DNA from: Bacillota bacterium
Lineage (GTDB): Bacteria; Bacillota_I; Bacilli_A; Erysipelotrichales; Erysipelotrichaceae
Direction: 5' to 3'
DNA: 39,280 nt
Assembly: GCA_023426935.1 (NCBI GenBank)
Contig: JAEZBR010000064.1
Location: 1 to 39,280, forward strand
Both the position numbers and the translations under genes were made by a program. Below are positions 1 through 7,785 of this stretch, in pieces (position 1 is the first letter of the stretch; each line of letters starts with the position of its first letter). Below the pieces are notes generated by a model. The model was given only the letters and a program-made list of their open reading frames with translations, was not told where the DNA came from and searched no databases.

Positions 1-9
1 AAAGAAACA

Positions 10-39
10 GCCACCCGTTCTTATTAAATGGCGGGTGGC
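10..39. terminator. Hairpin, possible bidirectional terminator
   Basis: A perfect 8-bp inverted repeat (GCCACCCG at 10-17, CGGGTGGC at 32-39) encloses a 14-base loop. Read on the minus strand the stem is followed by a T-rich tail (TGTTTCTTT), which would end transcription coming through the decayed acetyltransferase. On the plus strand the tail (TTATTA) is weaker but could serve a gene lying before the window. Confidence 0.5.
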
Positions 40-124
40 TTATTATGCGGAAATCGTGGTATACAAAATCCGGAAACGATGGCTCTACTTCTCCGGAATT
101 AGTGGACTAAACCCGTCGGAGTTT

Positions 125-562
125 TCATTCTTTCTCCAATATATAGTTGATGAGCACTATTCCTTGCCGTTCTACTTATTGCTCTTTAATCATCCTATAA
201 CCTCTTTTTTCAAAGAAAGGTTTTGCTGTTATGGAAGCGTATGTAGTGATTTTGTGTGGAGTTGCGCGTTCCAATCTCTCTGTTGCAACCCCTTTCCTTT
301 GATAATCCTTATGAACATATAATCTATCAAGATAGCCTGTTTGGTCTATATCCCCAAAACCAATAATCTGTTTGTCATCAAGTGCAACAAGCGTATAGTG
401 TTCAAGAAAAGACTGATTCCATTTTTCTAAATCGACCGTCCCTGTTGCTCATACATCTAACTGTTCTTCTGAGTAATCCTTTGCATTTATTGTGTGGACA
501 GTATTGTAAAACAGTTCTGCCAACACATTGCAATCTGATGACTAGTATTTCCTAATTACCAT
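125..562 (-). pseudogene. GNAT-family acetyltransferase pseudogene
   Basis: Conceptual translation of the minus strand gives a recognisable GNAT N-acetyltransferase. It begins MVIRKY (ATG at 560-562), continues through SSDCNVLAELFYNTVHTINA and a GFGDIDQTGYLDRLYVHKDY core (the region before the acetyl-CoA pyrophosphate loop), reaches ITAKPFFEKRGY near the C-terminus and ends NYILEKE. Three in-frame stops interrupt it: TAG at 542-544 (where family members usually have Gln), TGA at 449-451 (where Trp is expected in LDVWATG) and TAA at 176-178 (Gln expected). The QRKGVATERLERA stretch is also a few residues shorter than I expect for the acetyl-CoA loop, so there may be an in-frame deletion. Reading frame is otherwise kept, so this is a young pseudogene. 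TGA is not read as Trp here, because neighbouring genes end with TGA. The family call rests on remembered conserved residues. Confidence 0.75.
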
Positions 563-855
563 ACCAAATCCTCCGAAAATTCCGATTTGTCGATTGATCC
601 CATAATTGTTCACAATCAACAGGTCAGTGTTTTGCATACCAATAATAGCAAATACAAATCCTATTGGATAGTAGGGGGATATCCTTTGTCTTGTTGAACC
701 CCATATAACAAAAAAACGACTCAGAATGGTTCCTTCATCTGTCCTCTTAGCCATGACATCTGTCTTTTAGGAACTTTTCGGATTTTCGAATAAGCCTCCG
801 AAAAGCTCTTGGTTAAGCCGAATTTTGAAGAGACATCTTTGTCGTTATACACACT
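563..855. other. Intergenic stretch between pseudogene and tRNA-Gly
   Basis: I see no convincing gene here. A minus-strand open stretch (545-754) reads straight into the acetyltransferase pseudogene, but its protein matches nothing I recognise and it has no ribosome-binding site. A perfect 8-bp inverted repeat (CTTTTCGG at 774-781, CCGAAAAG at 798-805) lies about 50 bases beyond the tRNA-Gly 3' end on the minus strand. It could be a weak processing or termination hairpin for the tRNA transcript, but it lacks a proper U-tract. Confidence 0.4.
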
Positions 856-929
856 TGGAGCAGGTGAGGGGAGTCGAACCCCCACTATAACCTTGGGAAG
901 GTCATGTTCTACCGTTAAACCACACCTGC
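856..929 (-). tRNA. tRNA-Gly (anticodon CCC)
   Basis: The minus strand folds as a standard cloverleaf. The acceptor stem is GCAGGTG (5') with CACCTGC, the discriminator is T and the CCA end is encoded (856-858). The D-arm contains GGTTTAACGGTAGAAC, the anticodon arm TGACC-TTCCCAA-GGTTA puts CCC at positions 34-36, and the T-arm is GGGGG-TTCGACT-CCCCT. It would decode GGG glycine codons. Confidence 0.93.
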
Positions 930-939
930 ACGCTTTGTA

Positions 940-968
940 ATTATAAATGGTTTAAGGTTGATTGACAA
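940..968 (-). promoter_or_regulatory. Promoter of tRNA-Gly
   Basis: On the minus strand TTGTCA (963-968) is separated by exactly 17 bases from a perfect TATAAT (940-945), placing the start site a few bases before the tRNA 5' end. It fits between the degV stop codon and the tRNA, so the tRNA need not depend on read-through. Confidence 0.8.
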
Positions 969-970
969 TA

Positions 971-1846
971 TTAAGCTTGTCTAGAAGATCCCATATAGAA
1001 GACGGTTAATAGACCTGGACCGCAATGGGCACCGATAACGACGCCTAATCCGGTGATCTCGATCTTACCGACGGTCGGGAAAGTCTCTTTGATCTTATCT
1101 CGTAAGAATTCCGCATCTTCTAAACAATCCGCATTCAGGATATCGATCTCCTGTCCATCCGGATTTTCCATATCCCGTTTCATTCCTTCTAATAGGGCGA
1201 GAATGGCTTGTTTACGGCCTCTGATCTTGCTAGCCGCAACTAATTTACCGTCATCGGGAACATACATGACCGGTTTGATATTGAGTAAAGTTCCGACCAT
1301 GGCGGAAGCGTTGGATAGACGGCCGCCAAGTTTCAACCATTTTAAATTATCAACTGTGAATCGGTGCATGACTTTCAATTTATTCGCTTCGCCATAGGCA
1401 ATTACTTCATCGTAAGATTTACCTTCTTCTTTCAAGGCAATCAGTTTTTTGATCAATAATCCTAGACCGCCAGAGATACAACGGGTATCCATCATGTAGA
1501 ATTTTTGATTAGGATATTCTTTCTTGATCTGTTCGGAAGCTTCCTGAGCCGAGATATATGAATGAGACATTTCAATCGACATATCCATAAATAAAACATC
1601 TTTACCGGTATCCATTAAGCCTTTGAAAAATTCATGATAAGCATAAACCGTGATTTGACTGGTTTTTAATAGTTTCCCGTCCCGCATTAAATGATAGGTA
1701 TCTAAACGAGTGCTTTCCTTACAATCATCCTCATATACTTTGTCATCCATGACATAGGAGTAAGCGATGAACGGAATCTGGTGTTCATCTAGATAATCTC
1801 TGGTTAAATCGCAGGTAGACGAAGTCGCAATAATATAATCCTTCAT
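971..1846 (-). CDS. DegV family fatty-acid-binding protein
   Basis: This 291-residue protein has the usual DegV length and organisation: an N-terminal domain opening with IIATSSTCDLTRDYL (the Thr/Ser cluster that in solved DegV proteins contacts the lipid carboxylate), the central FMDMSIEMSHSYISAQ segment, and a second domain with GGRLSNASAMVGTLLNIKPV and the C-terminal GVVIGAHCGPGLLTVFY signature. DegV/FakB proteins bind a fatty acid in the cytoplasm and, where FakA is present, present it for phosphorylation to acyl-phosphate. No fakA is in this window, so the partner is unknown. A strong AAGGAGGATG site lies just before the ATG. Followed at once by tRNA-Gly, which has its own promoter. Confidence 0.9.
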   Translation of the reverse strand: MKDYIIATSSTCDLTRDYLDEHQIPFIAYSYVMDDKVYEDDCKESTRLDTYHLMRDGKLLKTSQITVYAYHEFFKGLMDTGKDVLFMDMSIEMSHSYISAQEASEQIKKEYPNQKFYMMDTRCISGGLGLLIKKLIALKEEGKSYDEVIAYGEANKLKVMHRFTVDNLKWLKLGGRLSNASAMVGTLLNIKPVMYVPDDGKLVAASKIRGRKQAILALLEGMKRDMENPDGQEIDILNADCLEDAEFLRDKIKETFPTVGKIEITGLGVVIGAHCGPGLLTVFYMGSSRQA

Positions 1847-1960
1847 AGTTTCATCCTCCTTGAAACGATAAAATTATATCATGAGCGTAAGAATTGTCTA
1901 TTTATCAATATAATGACGATGTCGTCTTAATAATGGTAAAATTATTCCTTAGAGGTAACT

Positions 1961-2326
1961 ATGTTCATTATTTTCGGGGTAAATCAACGTCAGGAAAACT
2001 TGGAATTCAATCAAACGATTGTCTGTCCTAATTGCGGAAAGTTCGGCTCGGTACAGATTATTATGGTCTATACTTGCTTAAGCTTGTTTTTTATTCCGAC
2101 CTTTCGCTGGAATCGAAAGTATTACGCTAGATTATCTTGTTGCGGAACGACGGTTGAATTACCTAAAGAAATCGGGGAAGGGATCCGTCAGGGGACGATC
2201 AAGAGTTTAGATGAGTCGATTTTTCCTGAGGGAAGCTACCAACATGTGCATACCTGTACAAATTGCGGATATCAGACCACCGAAGATTTTGAATACTGTC
2301 CCAAATGCGGGAGTAAACTATTATGA
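1961..2326 (+). CDS. Zinc-ribbon protein
   Basis: A 121-residue protein with several metal-binding pairs: CPNCG near residue 22, a CC pair near residue 68, then CTNCG and CPKCG at the C-terminus, the last two forming a typical zinc-ribbon knuckle pair. The middle carries a short hydrophobic segment (VYTCLSLFFIPTF) and RWNRKYYARL, an arrangement seen in small zinc-ribbon proteins of Bacillota whose function is not known. The site AGAGG lies before the ATG, and a -10-like TAAAAT lies about 20 bases further up. Its stop overlaps the next gene by four bases (ATGA), so the two are probably co-translated. Family recognition is general; no specific role is claimed. Confidence 0.8.
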   Translation: MFIIFGVNQRQENLEFNQTIVCPNCGKFGSVQIIMVYTCLSLFFIPTFRWNRKYYARLSCCGTTVELPKEIGEGIRQGTIKSLDESIFPEGSYQHVHTCTNCGYQTTEDFEYCPKCGSKLL

Positions 2327-2745
2327 AATTACCACCTAGAGAAAAGATTCCGGAAGCCTGGAGCGTTTTGGCGGATGGACGGATCGAAATGGAGACTGAT
2401 CAAGCTAAAATTCTTTCTTCCGATCAGCGGAAAGAATACATTGTGTATTTTAAGGACAACATTTATAGTTCTAACGATAGCGCCACTTATTGGCAAGGCT
2501 ATCCCGGATATCCGGTGCTTGCAGTCCTGATGAAGCAAGGAAGGATAAGGACCCAAAGAGAAATAGTCGAACAATTTAAAGATATCAATTGGCATCAGAT
2601 TAATGAAAAATATAAACGTGATTATACGGCGGCGTTAGCTTTCGTGCTTGAGAAGTTCAAGGATAAAAAAGAAATAGAAGCCGAAATCGCAAAAGAATAT
2701 GCTGAATTAAGTGAATTGGAGCTTATACTTAGAAGGCACAGATAG
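2323..2745 (+). CDS. Uncharacterised 140-residue protein
   Basis: I do not recognise this protein. It is soluble (no signal peptide or membrane segment), rich in charged residues, and has a C-terminal half that should be helical (KYKRDYTAALAFVLEKFKDK followed by a Glu/Lys-rich stretch). The middle contains SATYWQGYPGYPVLAVLM, a conserved-looking aromatic/proline patch. It overlaps the zinc-ribbon gene by four bases and lies 17 bases before the transporter gene, so it is likely the second gene of a three- or four-gene operon. Confidence 0.7.
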   Translation: MKLPPREKIPEAWSVLADGRIEMETDQAKILSSDQRKEYIVYFKDNIYSSNDSATYWQGYPGYPVLAVLMKQGRIRTQREIVEQFKDINWHQINEKYKRDYTAALAFVLEKFKDKKEIEAEIAKEYAELSELELILRRHR

Positions 2746-2762
2746 ATCAAGGAAGCGAAAAG

Positions 2763-4031
2763 ATGAAGACTATTGCGTTATTATTGTTTATTACAACTTA
2801 TGTCTTAATGATTGCTCTGCCGAAAAAAAGAGTATATGTGGCCTTAATCTCGGCCGGACTCTTCTTAGTCTTAGGAATCTTGCCTTGGAGTAAATTCATC
2901 GACACCATCAATTGGAATGTCTTAATGATGATTTCCGGAACTATGATTGTGGTCGATTTCTTCATTGATTCGAAGATGCCTAATCTCTTGGCGGATATCT
3001 TGTTGGATAAGTCAAAAAATGTCATGTGGGTTACAATTTTTATGTCCTTATTTGCCGGATTGATTTCGGCTTTCATCGATAATGTCGCAACGGTTTTAAT
3101 GGTTGCGCCGGTGGCTTTAGTTCTCTGCAAGAAACTAAAAATATCTCCGGTACCGATGGTCATTGCGATTGCGGTTTCTTCAAATTTACAAGGGGCCGCG
3201 ACTTTAGTCGGAGATACTACTTCGATTATGTTAGGAGCTTATGCCCATATGGATTTCTTGGATTTCTTCTGGATGAACGGGCGTCCGGGAATCTTCTTCG
3301 CGGTTGAATTAGGGGCTGCGGCGACCATTCCGGTTATGATGTTTTTGTTTAGAAAAGACAAAGAACCGGTCAATGCGGAAGAAAAGACCTTAGTGAAAGA
3401 TTATGTCCCGACGATATTATTAATCTCGGTGGTAGTTTGTTTAATCGGTGCTTCGTTTATTCCGGGAAAGCCAGAGATTGCCAACGGATTAATCTGTATG
3501 ACGATTGCGTTAGTGAGTATCGTTTATAATTACTGGCAAACTAACAGTTTTGAAAAAACAATTAAGGCCTTAAAGAGTATTGATTATTCAACCTTGCTGT
3601 TACTGACCGGATTATTTATTATCATTGGCGGGATCACCGAGGTCGGGGTCATAGATGACATTTCGAAGATCTTTGTAAAGATCGGCGGCGATAATTTATT
3701 CTTGTTATATACCTTAGTTGTTTGGTTATCGGTATTCCTCTCGGCCTTTATCGACAATATTCCTTATGTCGCAACGATGTTACCGGTACTAACCAGTGTC
3801 GCATCCATCATGGGAATTCAACCATATGTGTTATACTTTGGATTATTATCCGGGGCGACTTTAGGCGGAAATATTACCCCGATCGGAGCTTCCGCTAATA
3901 TCACCGGTATCGGAATGTTAAGAAAGAAAGGATATGAAGTATCATTTAAAGATTTTATGCGAATCGGCTTACCGTTCACTCTTAGTGCGGTAATCGTTTC
4001 CTACATCTTTATCTGGTTAGTGTTGGCATAA
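2763..4031 (+). CDS. ArsB/NhaD (ion transporter superfamily) membrane permease
   Basis: A 422-residue integral membrane protein with about 11 hydrophobic segments. The two halves carry the paired signature of the ion transporter superfamily: SAFIDNVATVLMVAPVALVL and, in the second half, SAFIDNIPYVATMLPVL, each with the conserved Asp-Asn. GATLGGNITPIGASANI near the C-terminus is the second re-entrant loop motif, and SSNLQGAATLVGDTTSIML is its counterpart in the first half. The family includes ArsB, NhaD and the P-protein/SLC13 relatives, so substrates could be arsenite, sodium/proton or dicarboxylates. The sequence alone does not decide this, and no ArsR or ArsC is nearby. Its stop overlaps a small downstream gene (TAATG). 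Confidence 0.85.
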   Translation: MKTIALLLFITTYVLMIALPKKRVYVALISAGLFLVLGILPWSKFIDTINWNVLMMISGTMIVVDFFIDSKMPNLLADILLDKSKNVMWVTIFMSLFAGLISAFIDNVATVLMVAPVALVLCKKLKISPVPMVIAIAVSSNLQGAATLVGDTTSIMLGAYAHMDFLDFFWMNGRPGIFFAVELGAAATIPVMMFLFRKDKEPVNAEEKTLVKDYVPTILLISVVVCLIGASFIPGKPEIANGLICMTIALVSIVYNYWQTNSFEKTIKALKSIDYSTLLLLTGLFIIIGGITEVGVIDDISKIFVKIGGDNLFLLYTLVVWLSVFLSAFIDNIPYVATMLPVLTSVASIMGIQPYVLYFGLLSGATLGGNITPIGASANITGIGMLRKKGYEVSFKDFMRIGLPFTLSAVIVSYIFIWLVLA

Positions 4032-4177
4032 TGCAAGTAGATAAAAAAATTCCCCAGAATCCCTGGAAAGTAAAAGAAGTGAAAGATCCCGTCTTACCTA
4101 AGCCCGGGATAATTCGTAATATTGTTCCGTTGCCGAAAGAAAAAGCGAAATGGATCTTCTATAAAGTCGAAGATTAG
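4031..4177 (+). CDS. Small 48-residue protein, unknown
   Basis: A short reading frame begins at an ATG overlapping the transporter stop codon (TAATG at 4029-4033), which suggests translational coupling. It encodes 48 residues starting MQVDKKIPQNPWKVKEV, rich in Lys and Pro, ending KWIFYKVED. It fills the gap to the convergent LysR gene exactly: its TAG (4175-4177) is followed directly by that gene's stop. Coupling and exact fit support it as real, but I recognise no family. Confidence 0.5.
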   Translation: MQVDKKIPQNPWKVKEVKDPVLPKPGIIRNIVPLPKEKAKWIFYKVED

Positions 4178-5059
4178 TTACTTGGTCCGTTCGCTTAGAT
4201 ACTGCCAGAATAACTTGGAGTTTGCTGAGAACTCCTTTTCTTTTAGTTTGATCAAACAGATCTCACTTTTAATGAAAGGTTTTATTTCGCGGATCTCAAC
4301 ATTATCATTCTTAAAATATTCCGCCTGTTTGACCATCAGCAAAGTAATGCCCATGCCTCGGGCTGCTAGTTCGATTAGATTCTCCGGGCGATGGCCGGTA
4401 TAAGCCATCTTAGGTTCATAGCCGGCTTTGTGACAGGCATCCATACAGATATTATAGAGATAGGTATTCTGGTCCAGCAGTAACATTACTTCCGATTTTA
4501 AATCGTTCATTATTAAATATTGCCGGGCACATAAAGGATGATTTTTTGGTAAGACGGCGACTAAATAATCCGAGCAATATGGTAAATACTGGAAACGGGG
4601 ATCCGTATAATCAGTAAAGCGTTGGAAAGCTAGTTCCGCTGCATCGTTACTCAAGGCATAGAAGATATCGCAGGATTCGACCTCGGTAACTTTTTGTTTA
4701 ATTTGGGGATAGGTTTTCTGGAAATCATATAGCAATTCGGTTAGATCATATTGGGCTAAGACCGGAATCGAAACGATTGATAAGGTAGCTTTTTTAAGTT
4801 CGATTTGGTTATGGAGTTCTATCGTACATTTATCGTATTCTTCGGTAATTCTGCTGGCATAAGGCAAGAAAATACTTCCGAATTTAGAAATAGAGACTTG
4901 GCGAGAAGTGCGATTGAACAATTCTACACCTAGCTCTTTTTCTAAGGATTTTATATGTTTGGATAAGGAAGATTGGGAAAGATTAAGCATATCGGCAGCG
5001 ACCGAAAAATTACCGATTTTAGCCAAGATTACAAAATCATGCAGATAAGTAATTTCCAT
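4178..5059 (-). CDS. LysR-family transcriptional regulator
   Basis: The 293-residue protein has the typical LysR plan. The N-terminal winged helix-turn-helix (about residues 3-62) contains NFSVAADMLNLSQSSLSKHI and LEKELGVELFNRTSRQ. An effector-binding domain follows, with KKATLSIVSIPVLAQYDL opening the first lobe and MGITLLMVKQAEYF in the second. It is divergent from the ABC transporter/esterase/GH3 operon and is the obvious candidate for its regulator. LysR proteins usually bind a small co-inducer, here presumably a breakdown product of the imported compound. A perfect inverted repeat sits directly before its start and overlaps its weak ribosome-binding site (GAGGG), suggesting autoregulation. 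Using LysR rather than LacI or AraC for a sugar-type ABC system is somewhat unusual. Confidence 0.92.
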   Translation of the reverse strand: MEITYLHDFVILAKIGNFSVAADMLNLSQSSLSKHIKSLEKELGVELFNRTSRQVSISKFGSIFLPYASRITEEYDKCTIELHNQIELKKATLSIVSIPVLAQYDLTELLYDFQKTYPQIKQKVTEVESCDIFYALSNDAAELAFQRFTDYTDPRFQYLPYCSDYLVAVLPKNHPLCARQYLIMNDLKSEVMLLLDQNTYLYNICMDACHKAGYEPKMAYTGHRPENLIELAARGMGITLLMVKQAEYFKNDNVEIREIKPFIKSEICLIKLKEKEFSANSKLFWQYLSERTK

Positions 5060-5063
5060 TTTT

Positions 5064-5086
5064 ATCTATTCCCTCTTGGAATAGAT
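5064..5086. promoter_or_regulatory. Perfect palindrome, probable LysR operator
   Basis: ATCTATTCC (5064-5072) and GGAATAGAT (5078-5086) form a perfect 9-bp inverted repeat with a five-base centre. The inner part fits the T-N11-A rule for LysR boxes. It lies 4 bases before the LysR start codon and 85 bases before the binding-protein start, so it could control both directions. On the LysR mRNA it would fold into a hairpin that includes the ribosome-binding site. Confidence 0.65.
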
Positions 5087-5143
5087 GATAACATTATTTG
5101 AATTGTAAGTAAATATATAAAAACGATAATAAAACCAACAAGG

Positions 5144-5158
5144 CGTACTTTAAGTACG
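5144..5158. promoter_or_regulatory. Short palindrome before the ABC operon start
   Basis: CGTACTT-T-AAGTACG is a perfect 7-bp dyad three bases before the GGAGG ribosome-binding site (5162-5166) of the binding-protein gene. It could be a repressor site or an mRNA hairpin affecting translation. Its sequence differs from the palindrome at 5064-5086. Confidence 0.4.
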
Positions 5159-5171
5159 AATGGAGGAAATC

Positions 5172-6284
5172 ATGAAAAGAATTTTATCGGTCATGCTTAG
5201 TATCCTTTTGGTTGTAAGTTTAGGTGCCTGCAGTAAGAATGAAGAGGCTAAAGTAGCGGATAAGGAAGTAACAAATATCATTGCGGTATGTTTGCCGACT
5301 TTGGATAATCCGTTGATGGTCGGAATCGGTGATGCCGTTAAAGCAAAATTCGCGGACAAAGATGTTAAAGTCACCAGTGCCGATGGGGATGCGAATACGC
5401 AGATTTCCCAGGTTCAGAATTATGTCACGATGAAAGCAGATTTATTAGTAGTTATGCCGGTCGATGCGAATTCGATGACCAGTGTATTAGCCGATGCCCG
5501 TAAAGCCGGCGTTAAGGTTTTAGTAACCGGTACGGAATTAGCGGATAAGGAAGCTTATGATTGTATGGCTACCTGTAATCAGTATTTAGTTGGTTCTTAT
5601 GCGGCTTATATGTGCAAGACCTGGGTCGAAAAGAATTACCCGGATGCGGCCGATGGTTCGCTTGAATGCGCAGCGTTAATTTCATCCCTTAATGAAGATA
5701 GTATCAATAAGTCCAATGGGATGTTACAGGTTTTTGAACCTTATTTAAAAGATGTTGACGGAAACTATATCGATGCGGATGGTAAGGTTGTCGATGAAAG
5801 TAAGAAGATTGAGAATCCGGCTTACTGTGCGAAGTTAAAACTAGTTGCGAAGACGGAAGCGGAAATGGCAGAAGCAGCGCGGACGGCTTTCCAGAATGTT
5901 CAGTTAACTAATCCCGAAGTTAAAATTGTCTTAAGTTGTACCGGTGATGGTGCCGGCGCAGTATCTCAGGTCTTTATGGACGCGAATTTAAGCAGTGAAG
6001 AATTAGCGAAGATTGCGGTCTTCGGCTGTGGTTTCATCGGTTCTGAGAAGGATTATATCGAAGGTTCGATTGCCGGTACCAGTGTCTTTAGAGCGACCGT
6101 TGCGTTTGGCGGCGGAGACTTACCGGGAGAAATGGCTGATTTAGCTGAAAAGGTTATTGCCGGTACGGCAGAAAAAGATGTCTGGGATCCGATTGCGTTA
6201 GTTTATATGGATAAGACCGGTACTTTACAAATGACTGATGTTAATAATACCGGAACGATTAGCGCTGCCGAAGTTAACTGGTAG
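5172..6284 (+). CDS. Sugar-type ABC transporter substrate-binding lipoprotein
   Basis: The start is ATG 5172, because GGAGG lies at 5162-5166 and a signal peptide follows directly; an earlier in-frame ATG at 5160 sits next to the ribosome-binding site itself. The 370-residue protein has a lipoprotein signal with lipobox LGAC (Cys about residue 20), a short charged linker, then a periplasmic-binding-protein fold of the ribose/LacI type: NIIAVCLPTLDNPLMVGIGD, QNYVTMKADLLVVMPVDANS (the conserved 'consigned to two-domain hinge' strand), IVLSCTGDGAGAVSQVFMDA and VFGCGFIGSEKDYIEGSIAGT. It should be anchored outside the membrane and deliver ligand to the RbsA/RbsC-type importer encoded next. The ligand cannot be read from sequence. 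First gene of the operon. Confidence 0.9.
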   Translation: MKRILSVMLSILLVVSLGACSKNEEAKVADKEVTNIIAVCLPTLDNPLMVGIGDAVKAKFADKDVKVTSADGDANTQISQVQNYVTMKADLLVVMPVDANSMTSVLADARKAGVKVLVTGTELADKEAYDCMATCNQYLVGSYAAYMCKTWVEKNYPDAADGSLECAALISSLNEDSINKSNGMLQVFEPYLKDVDGNYIDADGKVVDESKKIENPAYCAKLKLVAKTEAEMAEAARTAFQNVQLTNPEVKIVLSCTGDGAGAVSQVFMDANLSSEELAKIAVFGCGFIGSEKDYIEGSIAGTSVFRATVAFGGGDLPGEMADLAEKVIAGTAEKDVWDPIALVYMDKTGTLQMTDVNNTGTISAAEVNW

Positions 6285-6294
6285 TAAATATCTT

Positions 6295-7785
6295 ATGAAT
6301 ACAACTCTTTCTTTAAAAAATATTACGAAAACCTTCCCGGGAGTTGTGGCCCTCGATAATATCTCCATCGATTTTTATCAGGGCGAAGTTCACGCTTTGT
6401 TAGGTGAAAATGGTGCAGGGAAATCAACACTCATAAAAACGGTATCTGGAGCTTTGACTCCAGATACCGGCGTGTTGAAGATCTTTGACAAAGAATACCA
6501 GCACATGACTCCCACGTTAGCTAAAAAGTTAGGAATCGAAGTTATCTATCAGGAATTCAATCTAGTTGAAAGTTTGACCGTCGCCGAGAATATTTTCCTT
6601 GGTGAACAATTCGGAAAGACCTTCAACCTTAATCAGTTTGTGGAGAAAGCCCAGAAGATCTTTGATGAATGGCATATTGATTTAGACCCCCGGGCAGAAG
6701 TGCGGAAATTATCGCCGGGGAAGAAACAATTAGTTGAAATTTCCAAGTGTCTAAGTCATCAAGCAAAGATTCTGATTCTCGATGAACCTACCGCTCCGTT
6801 ATCGAATATGGAAGTAGAAATCTTATATCGAATTATCGAACAATTAAAAGAAAAGGGCGTAACGATTATATATATTTCCCACCGCTTGGAAGAAATCTTC
6901 CGAATTGCGGATCGAGTCTCTATTTTACGGGATGGGAAATATGTAACTACGGTCTTAATCAAAGATACGAATCGCCAGCAGTTAGTAGCGTATATGGTAG
7001 GTAGAGAACTTAAGGAAACTTATCCTAAGCGTGATTTGACTTTGGGTAAAGAAACGCTGCGTTTAGAACATCTATGCGGGAACGGCGATGAAGATATTTC
7101 ACTGAGCGTGCATCAGCATGAGATTTACGGAATAGCCGGTTTAGTAGGAGCCGGGAGAACCGAATTGGCTCAAGTCATTTTCGGGATTGCCCCCAAAACC
7201 TCCGGTAAAATAATCGTCAACGGAAAAGAAATAAATATTACCTCACCGGGTAAAGCTATCAAAGAAGGACTCGGTTTGATACCGGAAGATCGTAAATTCT
7301 TAGGTTGTATTCAGGAATTGAGTATCAAATTCAATATCTCAATGTCGGCACTAAAGAAGATCTGCAACGGAATCTTAACAGACAAGAAAAAAGAGAATGA
7401 TTTAGTTAAAGACTACAGCGACAAATTAATGATTAAGACTCCTTCCTTAAATCAGGAAGTCAAGAATTTATCTGGTGGCAATCAACAAAAAGTCGTTCTT
7501 GCCAAGACCTTAGCTGCCGAATCGGAGATCTTAATTTTCGATGAGCCAACTAGAGGAATTGATGTGGCGGCTAAGCAAGAAATATATCAATTGATGAATG
7601 ACTTAGCTAACCAGGGAAAGACTATCATAATGATTTCCAGCGAGTTAGAAGAATTGATGGGAATGTCGGATCGAATCGGAGTTATTTATGAAGGCCGTTT
7701 AGTTGGCGAATTGGCAAAGAAACAATTCGACCAAAAATTAATTATCGGGATGGCATCCGGTCTATCTAAAGAGGAAATGCTATGA
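6295..7785 (+). CDS. Sugar ABC transporter ATP-binding protein (RbsA/MglA type)
   Basis: A fused double ATPase of 496 residues, the standard length for CUT2 importers. First half: Walker A GENGAGKST (residues 37-45), signature LSPGKKQLVEIS and Walker B ILILDEPTAPLS. Second half: the degenerate Walker A GLVGAGRTELAQ usual for this family, intact LSGGNQQKVVLAK and ILIFDEPTRGIDVAAK. It powers uptake with the permease encoded by the overlapping next gene. ATG 6295 is chosen because MNTTLSLKNITKTFPG is the family N-terminus; longer in-frame starts lie inside the preceding gene. The ribosome-binding site is weak, so coupling to the upstream gene is likely. Confidence 0.93.
   Translation: MNTTLSLKNITKTFPGVVALDNISIDFYQGEVHALLGENGAGKSTLIKTVSGALTPDTGVLKIFDKEYQHMTPTLAKKLGIEVIYQEFNLVESLTVAENIFLGEQFGKTFNLNQFVEKAQKIFDEWHIDLDPRAEVRKLSPGKKQLVEISKCLSHQAKILILDEPTAPLSNMEVEILYRIIEQLKEKGVTIIYISHRLEEIFRIADRVSILRDGKYVTTVLIKDTNRQQLVAYMVGRELKETYPKRDLTLGKETLRLEHLCGNGDEDISLSVHQHEIYGIAGLVGAGRTELAQVIFGIAPKTSGKIIVNGKEINITSPGKAIKEGLGLIPEDRKFLGCIQELSIKFNISMSALKKICNGILTDKKKENDLVKDYSDKLMIKTPSLNQEVKNLSGGNQQKVVLAKTLAAESEILIFDEPTRGIDVAAKQEIYQLMNDLANQGKTIIMISSELEELMGMSDRIGVIYEGRLVGELAKKQFDQKLIIGMASGLSKEEML

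Noticed and set aside
449..451. TGA in the acetyltransferase read as Trp (Mollicute code)
   Set aside because: Other genes here end with TGA (for example the second esterase and the MBL gene), Trp is encoded by TGG throughout, and two further stops (TAG, TAA) interrupt the same gene.
545..754. Minus-strand open frame of 70 codons upstream of the acetyltransferase remnant
   Set aside because: It simply reads into the first codons of the pseudogene, has no ribosome-binding site and resembles no known protein.
2763..4031. Assigning the transporter specifically as arsenite pump ArsB
   Set aside because: Motifs fit the whole ion transporter superfamily, and no ArsR, ArsC or ArsA is nearby.
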